64,000 nt of DNA, from assembly GCF_002994745.2 (NCBI RefSeq), contig NC_037091.1:34722612-34786611 (forward strand), written 5' to 3'. This document shows positions 31,113 to 43,145 of the stretch, piece after piece. The notes under the pieces are model-generated. The model was not told the DNA's origin, ran no database searches, and saw nothing but the letters and a program-made list of their open reading frames with translations. The position numbers and the translations under genes were made by a program. Origin of the DNA: Rosa chinensis (Eukaryota > Streptophyta > Magnoliopsida > Rosales > Rosaceae). Each line of letters begins with the position of its first letter. Positions within the stretch are counted from its first letter, which is position 1.

Positions 31113-33912
31113 TGACAGGACCCGCCCCGGTTTTCACCCTGAAATCCGAAGAGGCCCTGCGGGGCCCACTTTAGAAGGAATTCTACCAAAAATTTGACAG
31201 AATTTCCCCTAAAAATGGACAACCCAACACCTGTAGAAAAAAACATCCACACTTCTAAATCATCCATCCTTATTCTCCTGGAGCCACCCTGCTCCCTATA
31301 TCACAACATCTCACAAATCTCATTTCATAAACAATTCTGAATTTAAGAATATTAATCTCATAGGTTATCAGAGCAATCTAATATACAGGCGAACAAGAGA
31401 ATAGAAAGCCAGATAAATGACCGATGCTTTATATAATGCGGAAGCTATGACAGCTATGCCTCAACCCCAAGTACGCTCGACCTCAAGCTAAACTGGCCTG
31501 CAAACTGGGCATTTAAAACCGAAGGGCCCAGGGGAAAACATTTAAAATCCGTTAGAGTGAGTGGACGAAAAATAAGTAATTTCAAATGAATAAGTAAAAC
31601 TTAATGCTTTCCCAAGTTATTCTCTAAAACCTCGCATGCAGTAACAATCTTGGAAATACTTTTAATCATCCTCTTTACTGAAATCTCAATCGCGTAACAA
31701 GAACATCTTGAAGTCTCTTAAAATCTCATCCTCAATCCTTATAAAAACATGATTTTCATGAGGCTCGTTTGATGACTAGAAAGGACTGCTGTCTAGTCAT
31801 CTCATGCCATCTAGGAGGGACTGCCACCCAGATGACGCATCGGAAGGGTCTGCCAACCGGAATAGGAGGCGGTGGATAGATGGGACTGCCAACTAGCCAC
31901 ATGTAGTAGACGGGACTGCCGACTAACCACAGGTAGTAGACGGGACTGCCGACCAACTACCTCATGTCATCTGGAAGGGACTGCCAACCAGGTGACGCAT
32001 CGGATGGGACTGCCAACCAAGCTGTAGTCTGGAAGGGACTGCCAACCAGACCATTACCTAGAAGGGACTGCCAACTAGGTAAGATACGCATGCGCCAAAA
32101 CTGGCCTCCTTAATAAACTGAATAGCCTCCTCAAGAAACTGAAAATAACCGCTTTCAATTACTTGCTTTCGGAAAGAAACTCGGTATTACTTCAATAAAT
32201 CAATAATAATTCACCGAAAGCATAACTCAGGATTAACTCACTAAATCAAACCTCAATATCTCAATAAATCCTCGAAAGCATAAAATCAAATACTCTGTAA
32301 ATCAATAAATGCTTTCGGAAGAAAACTCAATGTAACTTCAAAGCTGATAAGTACGGAGCTCAAAGCTCAATAAATCTCGATAAATCAATCATGCTCAAAT
32401 ATTCGATGAAACATTCGTACTCGTGAATCCTCATAATATTTTCTGAATCAGTCACTTCTCGAAAATCATTCCTCAATTCAATAACTCATGATTGACTATC
32501 TCAAAAATCTACTAAAAGCCCTCGGGAAGGAATTTCAATACTAATCTCGTAATCCATAAATAAATCTCGATAAAACTAAATCTCAAATATTCAAAACATA
32601 ATTAAATCTCAATTGGAAGAAAATAATAATAATACTGCATGCGGAATTAGTTTAAAAACAAATGTCCACTCACAGTACTATTGGCAACCACGCAAACGAG
32701 TTCCTTCATCTAACCGTAGCTCGCGACATTGCCCTGTACACAATTATATTTCCGTAAACGGCAATCCGATAAAATAATTACGAACTTAAACGAAATCCGA
32801 AAATCCCTATCTCCAATACTTCTCAAATTCAACCCAAATCTCTTCCACAATTCTAATTCCTCAATTTACATATTCCATAATGAAAACGAGGGAAATCCGG
32901 CCGTCGGATTTCCCATAATTCCACCACAAAACTCCAAACTTTGAAAATTCACAAACAATTCCAAACTCCTCCAAAATTCACCAAACTTCATATATAAGCT
33001 CTATGATAATTATAGAATTTAACTAGCTAAAAATTGAAATTTATAAGCTACCCTAGCCGCCGCTACCGCCGCCCACAGTGGCGGCGCCGCCGCCACCATC
33101 TCCGATGGCCACCAAAATTTGACAGTAGCACCTTCTCAACACACTGATTCAACTTCTCAACTACAACATTCCCAAATAACAATTAAAAACGGCCGAAATC
33201 GATCAATGAACAAAAACCCAGAAATCCTCAAGAACCCTAGAATTTCAATTCGTCGATTCGGCATCTACACAACAAATCGTGATACAAGGCCATAGGGGAA
33301 ATGATCAGTGATGAAAACCGAACCTTCGACGGAAAAATGGGGACCGGAGGTGGCCGGAATCGCCGGAAATCGGCAAAAGTTCCAAACTGCAGCCGGTGGG
33401 GTTTTGGCTTCGATCCGTGGTTTTCCGGCCAAATCGTGGAAAACCAAGGTTGCTAGGGTGCTCAGAGGGAGGAGGCGCTCCTCTGGTGACCGGTGACACG
33501 CCGGTTGGTGGCCGGAATCGCCGGAAATCGGTGGGAGGAGAAAAATCGCCGAACCGGAGAAGAGAGAGCTCGGGGGGGGTGGAGAGAGAAAGAGGAAGGG
33601 TGGGTTTCCGGAAATGGAAACCTACCCGGGGTAACTTTCTATTTTAATCAAAAATTACCATGAACAGTAACTTCACATTTTTGGCCATAACTCTCACATA
33701 CGAAGTCCGATTTTTACGTACCACATATGCACGTGCTCGGTTTAACGTCCTCTACAATCTTCATGAAGGAAAATTTCTCAAATTTTGACCCAAACAAAAA
33801 GTCAACTTTTAGGGCCCCCTAAAAGCATTGAAACGACAGTAAAAGTGAAAGTAAAAGTTGTTTACCGTCCAAATGACTAGTAATCCGGTGAATTCGGGTT
33901 CGAGACGTCACA
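31113..33912 (-). repeat. 3' LTR of the LARD
   Basis: Left copy, next to the purine tract, hence the 3' LTR of a minus-strand element. It contains the hairpin array at 31771-32082 and a CCGCCGC-rich stretch near 33060-33100. The U3 start on the minus strand is TGTGACGTCTCGAACCC. Confidence 0.9.
31771..32082. repeat. constant-loop, variable-stem hairpin array (left LTR)
   Basis: Ten units share a loop close to AAGGGACTGCCAA, while the arms differ from unit to unit yet pair with each other. Perfect stems: GATGACTAG/CTAGTCATC (31771-31779 with 31793-31801), AGGTAGT/ACTACCT (31931-31937 with 31956-31962), GTCTGG/CCAGAC (32027-32032 with 32046-32051), TTACCTAG/CTAGGTAA (32054-32061 with 32075-32082). 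One-mismatch stems: GTCATCTGG/CCAGGTGAC (31966-31996), CATCTAGG/CCCAGATG (31808-31834), GTGGATAG/CTAGCCAC (31872-31900). Three units pair weakly. Confidence 0.85.
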
Positions 33913-36900
33913 ATCTCCCCACCTTATAAAAATTTCGTCCTCGAAATTCCATACTGTTGAAGTAGAGATGGGTGCACACGCCAATCCATAGTAAACAGTC
34001 ACAAGATGAATAGCACACCAATCGTACGGCCGTGGCGATGATAAAGCACAGAAAAGATGTGCAAGTCTGCTCAAATCATGTAGAAATTACCTTCAAAACT
34101 GATCCAAAACTTGACCAATTAGAACATGGAGATCAACCCTTATAAGAAACAATTCTCTAGCTGAAATCTAGCCAATTATTGCTATATGAATAATTCCCAC
34201 AGCGTTCTTACTAAATTCAGTGTTTTAGTAGGTAGATTTACTTCCACTCATTACTGACAGTCCCTAACAACTAAGGGAGAACATCGTCAAAGCATTATGT
34301 TTGAAGCAACCTGTAAATGGTTCGACTATATGAGCAGAAACACCTACTAAAATTTCCAGAATAAAACTCAAGGCTAAATCAAGGTCGATGTTACTTGAAC
34401 GAACTACACCTTGAAACTGCATAACGAAAATCAAATCTTCTTTGGATTAAGTTTTCCCTTTGCAATCTTAAGTCAACGACTGGAGTAGCTAATAATCTCG
34501 ACAATCTCGATTACACAAGCAACCAAAAACATATACTTAGAACCCCAAATGTATCAATGTTCCAAGTTGGATACCCTTGTCTTACCTAACTATATAGTAG
34601 TACATACTCACAAGTACACAACTTCGACGTCAAGAAATTTAGGTCAAATACTAGTCCAAATAACTCATGGTATCAATATCACAAACTATTCAGTTTGAAT
34701 AGTAACATTCATACTCTTTTTCATATAACTCGTACAGTGAAGATCCACTTTGTTCACCAACAACATGATGATAATACATTTACCCACACTTAATACAATT
34801 TCAATTCCTACACGGTTTTATGGAAGGTCCAACAGTTAATAAAACACCACAAGATGCTCACTGATAACCCACATGTCTGAAACAACCAATTTCCTTAGCA
34901 ACCACAAAAACCACACTTCCTCTTTGTCTATTTGTGCTTGGATTTCTGATCGAATGTCATGCACGTAGAGATCCCATAGTCGTCAAACATATCAAAGAGT
35001 AGCTTCGAACCAACCTATAAGTTCTTAATCAAGTACGTTATCGGGTCACTACACTTCCTTTGCGCTACTTTGCGCTACTTTGATACCCAACTAAAACATT
35101 GATCAAAGCCTTGAGATGACATCTAAGTTAACTAGAGAAACTTCTTCGATATATACCTTGCTGGCCATAAGGCGACACATTTCGCACACCTGTTCATGTT
35201 CAAAATTTCTGTACCAGACAAGTACTTGAGTATAGCGAACTCTCCTGACATGGCTTAAAGCCGGTATCCCCAAGCGACGCTGTCATCGCTAAACTGCGGA
35301 TAAAGTAGCTGAAGATCCACCCTCTAGCACACTTATTCAATAATATTCCAGCTACAACAACAATTTCAAAAACTAATCCGCGCTAACTAAGATTGCACCA
35401 AAATTTCTCAATCCTCATCTCGCTAAGCATAAATCCAACAACACAACTCAACCATACTCGCTCAACAATTTAGTACTTCAAGAGTAAATTGAAACCCTTG
35501 ATAAAACCCAAGGTCCAAACAAGTAATTTCCAAACTCAACTCCAACATCCCGCTAAGTCAACGTACCTATAAACCCGTGATGGTGACCGAATATAAATCG
35601 TACTAACAACTTCCTGTACTTCTCCAAATATGGGCCACCATACGGTAGAAATATCAATTAAAGTGTGAATTAAATCTCAAACAGTTTAACCAATTCCACC
35701 AGTAACGGTACCAAGGTAGTAAAATTCACTTAATTCCTTCAAAGCAATCTGTTAGTATATGTATGCAACTCAAGCAACCACCAAAATTCCTAGATGACAA
35801 ACACCGTTCACAGAGTCTTTCCTCGAACAACAACCTTGATGTAAAACAGACACCCGTCCAACATCTCATTTCACACAAAGCGGTACCTGGATCTGAAATT
35901 TTTCCAACCACCTGGCGATCCAATTCCTCCATTTAATCACTGTTGAAATACGTCACTGCCAAGACAAACCGCATTACGTCTGACCCACATATAACAAGAA
36001 TTCTGGTCAAACCTTAACTTAAAACATTTCCAGAGCCAACTGAAAACTTATTTCCTTAAAGTTATTCCACCATCCACTAATATCATAACACAACCCATTC
36101 GTCCGACAAACTTCCACTAAGAGTTTATCACAATTCAACCTTCAAGGCTCTGAGATTCAAAACTCGAATCAGATTCCGTATCACAAAGTAATTCCGTTTG
36201 AACTTCTAAGAACACCCAACTATATCACTATCACTATTCCCCAAATTTACGTACAACCGTTTCACTCATAAATGGATAAACAAAAGAATCCATTTGCATA
36301 ATACCACATACGAAGAGTTGATTCCAACTCTCCCAATTATTTACCGACCAAAACCGTAACTCTAATATAAAACCTTAAGCATTCTTCCAATTCTTGCACT
36401 TCAAGCACATAACTGCAAAAACCCACTCTTGTTAATCTCCCTACTCGCTACCATACAAGACTCAGATAGACAAAACTATAAGTCATGATATCAAAAATCA
36501 ATCTCTTTTATTTCAAGCAAAACTATGCTCATACCCCTTGGTTAGGTCAACGACCCAAAATGACAATTTCTAAAAATCTCGTCCTACTTATATCTCTCAA
36601 TTACTATCATTACTTCTCACTTGCCATCATCAGTGACCAAAGTCACTTGAAAACAAAGACTCTAGCCATAACAACCCAGAATAATTATTCAATTTTCTCT
36701 GTAAATGGTTTCCAACACTGAGGTTCCCAAAGAACCACAAAAAAACTTCCAATAATGTTCAAATGCTACTTAACAACCAATCACATCACAAAATATCTTT
36801 CCCGAAACTTGGTTCAACGTCAGAACCACTAATATTACTAGTTCCATTTCCATCAAAAATTCTGATTCTAAAGCAATTTATAGTAAACTGAGACAACCCA

Positions 36901-37339
36901 AATCTATGCCCACTCAACTCTAACAATCAAACATGAAATCGAACTCCAGTCTTGCACCTTAAACCTTGCCCCAACAAACTTGTTGGCATCGAGGGAGAGA
37001 TAACCACCACATTCCCTCGGATCACATTTCGTAACATAACTCAAACCTGTAGAGTAATCTAACATCACCATCACCATGAAAAGGTGCAAGACACTTAAAC
37101 AATCTGATATGCAGACAGATCCCTATGAGGTCGGCGTATAAGAGGCATAGCACCTGAAGGAAAATCAACTAACCACGTACCTTACATAATTGATGAATAC
37201 TTCAGCACCGAAGAGTAAACGATGGGGAACCGCTGCAGTCGGGCCATCACTCGGGAGGTACTGAGTAACATCAAGCATATAAGGTAACCAGATCGAAACA
37301 AGTCTACAGAATCTTACAACCTAGTGCTCTGATACCAAC
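33913..37339 (-). other. LARD internal region, non-coding
   Basis: About 3.4 kb, AT-rich, with stops in all frames on both strands and no gag, protease, reverse transcriptase or integrase motif. The primer site lies at its right end and the purine tract at its left. A GC-richer leader near 37190-37270 follows the primer site and could hold packaging signals; this is inference. Confidence 0.75.
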
Positions 37340-40137
37340 TGACAGGACCCGCCCCGGTTTTCACCCTGAAATCCGAAGAGGCCCTGCGGGGCCCACTTTA
37401 GAAGGAATTCTACCAAAAATTTGACAGAATTTCCCCTAAAAATGGACAACCCAACACCTGTAGAAAAAAACATCCACACTTCTAAATCATCCATCCTTAT
37501 TCTCCTGGAGCCACCCTGCTCCCTATATCACAACATCTCACAAATCTCATTTCATAAACAATTCTGAATTTAAGAATATTAATCTCATAGGTTATCAGAG
37601 CAATCTAATATACAGGCGAACAAGAGAATAGAAAGCCAGATAAATGACCGATGCTTTATATAATGCGGAAGCTATGACAGCTATGCCTCAACCCCAAGTA
37701 CGCTCGACCTCAAGCTAAACTGGCCTGCAAACTGGGCATTTAAAACCGAAGGGCCCAGGGGAAAACATTTAAAATCCGTTAGAGTGAGTGGACGAAAAAT
37801 AAGTAATTTCAAATGAATAAGTAAAACTTAATGCTTTCCCAAGTTATTCTCTAAAACCTCGCATGCAGTAACAATCTTGGAAATACTTTTAATCATCCTC
37901 TTTACTGAAATCTCAATCGCGTAACAAGAACATCTTGAAGTCTCTTAAAATCTCATCCTCAATCCTTATAAAAACATGATTTTCATGAGGCTCGTTTGAT
38001 GACTAGAAAGGACTGCTGTCTAGTCATCTCATGCCATCTAGGAGGGACTGCCACCCAGATGACGCATCGGAAGGGTCTGCCAACCGGAATAGGAGGCGGT
38101 GGATAGATGGGACTGCCAACTAGCCACATGTAGTAGACGGGACTGCCGACTAACCACAGGTAGTAGACGGGACTGCCGACCAACTACCTCATGTCATCTG
38201 GAAGGGACTGCCAACCAGGTGACGCATCGGATGGGACTGCCAACCAAGCTGTAGTCTGGAAGGGACTGCCAACCAGACCATTACCTAGAAGGGACTGCCA
38301 ACTAGGTAAGATACGCATGCGCCAAAACTGGCCTCCTTAATAAACTGAATAGCCTCCTCAAGAAACTGAAAATAACCGCTTTCAATTACTTGCTTTCGGA
38401 AAGAAACTCGGTATTACTTCAATAAATCAATAATAATTCACCGAAAGCATAACTCAGGATTAACTCACTAAATCAAACCTCAATATCTCAATAAATCCTC
38501 GAAAGCATAAAATCAAATACTCTGTAAATCAATAAATGCTTTCGGAAGAAAACTCAATGTAACTTCAAAGCTGATAAGTACGGAGCTCAAAGCTCAATAA
38601 ATCTCGATAAATCAATCATGCTCAAATATTCGATGAAACATTCGTACTCGTGAATCCTCATAATATTTTCTGAATCAGTCACTTCCCGAAAATCATTCCT
38701 CAATTCAATAACTCATGATTGACTATCTCAAAAATCTACTAAAAGCCCTCGGGAAGGAATTTCAATACTAATCTCGTAATCCATAAATAAATCTCGATAA
38801 AACTAAATCTCAAATATTCAAAACATAATTAAATCTCAATTGGAAGAAAATAATAATAATACTGCATGCGGAATTAGTTTAAAAACAAATGTCCACTCAC
38901 AGTACTATTGGCAACCACGCAAACGAGTTCCTTCATCTAACCGTAGCTCGCGACATTGCCCTGTACACAATTATATTTCCGTAAACGGCAATCCGATAAA
39001 ATAATTACGAACTTAAACGAAATCCGAAAATCCCTATCTCCAATACTTCTCAAATTCAACCCAAATCTCTTCCACAATTCTAATTCCTCAATTTACATAT
39101 TCCATAATGAAAACGAGGGAAATCCGGCCGTCGGATTTCCCATAATTCCACCACAAAACTCCAAACTTTGAAAATTCACAAACAATTCCAAACTCCTCCA
39201 AAATTCACCAAACTTCATATATAAGCTCTATGATAATTATAGAATTTAACTAGCTAAAAATTGAAATTTATAAGCTACCCTAGCCGCCGCTACCGCCGCC
39301 CACAGTGGCGGCGCCGCCGCCACCATCTCCGATGGCCACCAAAATTTGACAGTAGCACCTTCTCAACACACTGATTCAACTTCTCAACTACAACATTCCC
39401 AAATAACAATTAAAAACGGCCGAAATCGATCAATGAACAAAAACCCAGAAATCCTCAAGAACCCTAGAATTTCAATTCGTCGATTCGGCATCTACACAAC
39501 AAATCGTGATACAAGGCCATAGGGGAAATGATCAGTGATGAAAACCGAACCTTCGACGGAAAAATGGGGACCGGAGGTGGCCGGAATCGCCGGAAATCGG
39601 CAAAAGTTCCAAACTGCAGCCGGTGGGGTTTGGCTTCGATCCGTGGTTTTCCGGCCAAATCGTGGAAAACCAAGGTTGCTAGGGTGCTCAGAGGGAGGAG
39701 GCGCTCCTCTGGTGACCGGTGACACGCCGGTTGGTGGCCGGAATCGCCGGAAATCGGTGGGAGGAGAAAAATCGCCGAACCGGAGAAGAGAGAGCTCGGG
39801 GGGGTGGAGAGAGAAAGAGGAAGGGTGGGTTTCCGGAAATGGAAACCTACCCGGGGTAACTTTCTATTTTAATCAAAAATTACCATGAACAGTAACTTCA
39901 CATTTTTGGCCATAACTCTCACATACGAAGTCCGATTTTTACGTACCACATATGCACGCGCTCGGTTTAACGTCCTCTACAATCTTCATGAAGGAAAATT
40001 TCTCAAATTTTGACCCAAACAAAAAGTCAACTTTTAGGGCCCCCTAAAAGCATTGAAACGACAGTAAAAGTGAAAGTAAAAGTTGTTTACCGTCCAAATG
40101 ACTAGTAACCCGGTGAATTCGGGTTCGAGACGTCACA
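37340..40137 (-). repeat. 5' LTR of the LARD
   Basis: Right copy, next to the primer site. Differences from the left copy include one T lost in a T-run near 39627, one G lost in a G-run near 39800, and substitutions near 38686, 39958 and 40109. The hairpin array recurs at 37998-38309. Confidence 0.9.
37998..38309. repeat. constant-loop, variable-stem hairpin array (right LTR)
   Basis: Same array as in the left LTR, offset by 6,227 bp, with no difference noticed by eye. In the element's RNA this copy would lie several hundred bases upstream of the primer site. Confidence 0.85.
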
Positions 40138-41644
40138 TCCACTCACAATATGCGGTCAATCCTGACGTCGCTCGTGATTTTCCTCGTATGGAGACTCCTC
40201 TCGTCCTGTACGAATAGCATTCATAAATATAAATATTTCACAGGACGGAATTTTAATTTTACGATACTTATAATTGGAAATTCAAAACATCCCCCTTTCC
40301 AAAAATCCATCTCCTTAACTCTCCACAAAATCCATCCTTAAGACTCCCACATTAACCATTCATCGATGTAAGGTCTAAAGTGAATTCGAGGAAATTCAGC
40401 GATCGAATTCGCGAAAATCAATAATTAATCGATTAAACTCAATTTGTAATTCCTCCGATTTCCACCAAACTTCATACATCACATTCTACAATCATTATAG
40501 AATATATGGAACTAAAACTACAATTAAAATGCAGCTCTACGCGCCACCATGCGCCACCTACAGTGGCAGCGCGTGGGGTCCACGCGCCGGCGACCACTAC
40601 CTCCGATGACCACCAAATTCCGGCATTAGCATCTACACAACAGGCCCAAAATTTTTCCCAACTGCAACATAATCCAATTTTACCTCGAAGTGGTCGAATC
40701 AAACCGGTGAAGAAAAGCCCCGAAACGTCAAGAACCCTAGAAATGAAAAATCGTTAATTCGACCTCTACAATGTAAATTGGAATGAACTACCTTAGGGGA
40801 AATGATCTCCATCAAAAACCGAACCTTCGATGCTAACCTGGTGGCCGGAGGTGGCCGGAATGGTCGGAAATCGGTGAAATCCCAAAACTGCAACCGGAGC
40901 AATCCTTGCTTCGAACCAGACTTTCACGACCAAAACTCCAAAATCCTAGGTCGCTAGTGTCAAGAGAGGGTTGAGGCGCCCCTGTGGTGACCGGCTACAC
41001 GCCGGTTGGTGGCCGGAAAGTGGAGAATCGAAGGGAGGAAGAGAACCCTAAGGGAAAGGGAGAAGAATCGGGGGAGAGGAGAGAGAAAGAGGTAACTTTC
41101 TATATTTATCCAAATTTTACCATGAATAGTAACTTCCGTATTTCACTCATAACTTTTGCATACGAACTCCGATTTTTACGTACCACATATGCACGCGCTC
41201 GGTTTAACGTCCTCTACAACTTTCATGAAGGAAATCTTCTCAAATTATTAACCCATAAAAAGTCAATTTTTAACCACCCCCTAAACGTTAAAATTATAAC
41301 CGCGAACGGTAAACATATAGAAATTCGTGTAACTCAGTAAAAATGGTACAACAGATGTGGGGTGTAACAGTATTACATCAGAAACCTGCATTGTTATATT
41401 GCGACAACAAGGCAGCATTACATATTGCTGCTAATCTCGTCTTTCATGAGAGAACGAGGCACATTGAGATGGATTGTCACTTCATTAGAGACAAAACTCA
41501 AGATGGTTCCTTTATTACAAAACTTGTAAGTTCTTCAAATCAGTTGGCTGATGTTCTTACAAAAGCTTTGGGAAATGAAATTTTCTTTCCTATGATTCGC
41601 AAGTTGGGAGTTCGAGATATCCACTCTCAAACTTGGGGGGGAGT

Positions 41645-41821
41645 GTTAGGAAGTAAATCTTGTATATCCTGTATATTAGGGATGCAGTTATCCTTAGTTA
41701 TTTGCTGCCATATGTATTCCGTAATTGTAGAGATAGTTTCCTTGTACAATTAATACTCTATTAGTTACATCTACGAATAATGAATGAAAGAATCCATTCC
41801 AGCCAAGCTATCCTCTTTTCA
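41645..41821 (+). mobile_element. 3' LTR of the split Copia
   Basis: It starts TGTTAGGAAGTAAATC directly after the purine tract and ends near TCTTTTCA, about 177 bp. It differs from the Copia LTRs at 20962 and 23837, so this is a third Copia family. The exact end is uncertain because the 5' LTR is not in the window. Confidence 0.7.
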
Positions 41822-42482
41822 CCCCACGAGATATTCAAACCATAGATGAGGAATCAAAGGCCAAGTGTAGTTCTCCATTGCAATGAGGATGTTGTGGTTT
41901 ATGAGTAGTAATTGGGATGTGGGTTGTACAGATAAGTGAAGGTTTGAGTAAATGGGATAATCCTACAACCCAGAAAGTCTCTGGATATAGTGATAGAGGT
42001 GGGTACATAGGCGGAGGTGGAACCCAGTAATCTATTCTTGATGGACTGCCATCGGTCACTACCTTCCACAACGGTGGATGTGTAGTACCATACTAAATGC
42101 CAAATGATGCTCTGTTCTGCAAATGTTACCAAATAGGATTAGAAAATAGAGAAATAGATATAGAACTATAGAAGAGCTAAAACAAAGAAAATTAGATATA
42201 AACAAACGAATAAATCCATAGTGTCATTGATTCAGAGTTCACAGATCGAGAATAATATAATGACAAATTTCTAAGTATATACACAGTAACCAGTGGGGCC
42301 ATAAAGTGTGTATACGATATCACATCAAGGCATCTTAACGCCTAGCATGGTCACTCCTGAAGTTTCTGAGTCGCAGCATCAATGATGACACTCTCGAGCA
42401 TTGGTGGACGAAGCCCTGATGCACCTTGAACAAGACTTGATAATTGGGAAGCTCAACTTGCGTAGCACTGACCTCTTCATTG
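41822..42482. other. downstream of the membrane-protein ORF
   Basis: No clear gene. On the minus strand 41899-42132 is open for 77 codons without a recognised motif. It could be 3' exon or UTR of the ORF upstream. Confidence 0.35.
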
Positions 42483-42845
42483 TCAGTTGATCCAGAACCT
42501 TGGTTTTGGGTGGTGCAACTGAATTGGAGAGTTGGCATACGTTGGAAGGGTGTTATAAACATAGTTCACCATGCGCTTCAGTGATTGATACCAGGGGCTT
42601 AGGATTGCAACCATGAGAAAGGCAATCCAGAAGAAACGTGGTGGTAAAAAGATTGAGGCAAACAACACAGTACAAAAAGAACTTGAGAATTCTCCTGCTC
42701 TCAAATGGATTGGTTGGAGGACCACAGGAACTTTGAAAGAGGTGACGAGGATAAGCAGCAGGGTAAGGCCACCAAAGAACACAACAGCCATATTCATAGA
42801 CGGTTGATGATCATTCCGATTGTTTTGAGACTCATCAATTTCCAC
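42483..42845 (-). CDS. hypothetical small membrane protein
   Basis: An open frame of 120 codons starts at 42845 (MEIDESQNNRND) and ends at 42483. It has a hydrophilic N-terminus of about 18 residues and a first hydrophobic helix (AVVFFGGLTLLLILV). Two further hydrophobic segments follow (SSFCTVLFASIFL, FFWIAFLMVAIL), then a basic/aromatic tail. Two or three membrane segments are likely. I do not recognise the family. Its upstream region is duplicated at 25840-26156, and the TRIM dimer sits about 300 bp upstream. It could be an exon of a longer gene; open minus frames at 42335-42562 and 41899-42132 may be further exons or chance. Confidence 0.5.
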   Translation of the reverse strand: MEIDESQNNRNDHQPSMNMAVVFFGGLTLLLILVTSFKVPVVLQPIHLRAGEFSSSFCTVLFASIFLPPRFFWIAFLMVAILSPWYQSLKRMVNYVYNTLPTYANSPIQLHHPKPRFWIN

Positions 42846-43145
42846 AGCAGAACCCCAGGGCTTTATAGAATCACCTATATATAGAGGTTAGAACACGGAG
42901 GGTGAAATTTATCAGTGGTGGAACTGCAAATCTCAGATCTACATTGCATTGAATACTTTTCTGCTCACAACTGTGAAACATTTCCGCTTCATCTGCTTGG
43001 TCTTGCACCTCTGCTTGACTCACCATTCTCCCCCCTCTCTACAAAGGGTGCAAAAGAAAGTTCAGTTATCTAATTTTTTTTTTTTAAGTTCAAATTTATT
43101 AAAAGAACAAGGAGAAACAAAAAAGAGCTAGAACCCAGCAAAAGC

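Larger units (their letters stand above)
31113..40137 (-). mobile_element. young 9.0-kb non-autonomous LTR retrotransposon (LARD)
   Basis: Two LTRs, 31113-33912 (2,800 bp) and 37340-40137 (2,798 bp), start TGACAGGACCCGCCCC and end GAGACGTCACA on the plus strand. TCCAC flanks the element (31108-31112 and 40138-40142). The primer site TGGTATCAGAGCAC (tRNA-iMet type) reads on the minus strand at 37325-37338 and a purine tract AAGGTGGGGAGAT lies at 33913-33925, so the element is minus. The LTRs differ at about three substitutions and two single-base indels by eye. The 3.4-kb body has no ORF above about 80 codons and no gag or pol motif, so proteins must come from elsewhere. The long-LTR style recalls Del/Tekay-type Ty3 elements (inference). 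Confidence 0.92.
29736..41336 (-). mobile_element. solo LTR (2.57 kb without nested element)
   Basis: It starts TGACAAGATCCACCCCG and ends GTGTAACTCA on the plus strand; by similarity to the nested element it reads on the minus strand. Target duplication is imperfect, GTATT left (29731-29735) and GTAAA right (41337-41341). Removing it joins the Copia frame as DLGV-KMVQQMWG. It is split at 31112/40143 by the LARD with TCCAC duplication. It carries a hairpin-type tandem repeat at 30462-30675. Bases 40143-41336 are its other half, with CCGCCGG-type blocks near 40990. Confidence 0.82.
26157..41821 (+). pseudogene. Copia C-terminal RNase H region plus 3' LTR, split by nested insertions
   Basis: Three pieces form one reading: 26166-26422 (SRPDITYPVHVLSRFMHEP to YCDSDWAGC), 29555-29735 (TRRSTTGYCVFLGPSLVSW to LLTDLGV) and 41342-41641 (ALLYCDNKAALHIAAN, RTRHIEMDCHFIRD, ADVLTKAL). 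Junctions are clean once the two insertions and one copy of each target duplication are removed. Stops at about 26190 and 29637 (R-stop-K, where glutamine is usual) show it was already decayed or decayed since. The 5' part of the element is missing; the left end abuts the duplicated host segment. A purine tract (CTTGGGGGGGAG) at about 41632-41644 leads into the 3' LTR. Confidence 0.9.

Noticed and set aside
31771..32082. Possible CRISPR-like array
   Set aside because: The repeated part is the loop and the variable parts are complementary arms, not spacers; unit lengths vary and the host is a plant LTR.
33308..33647. Overlapping frames rich in glycine, arginine and proline in the LARD LTR (and copies at 39492-39888)
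   Set aside because: They arise from CCGGAAT-type composition; single-base indels between the two LTRs change the frames freely.
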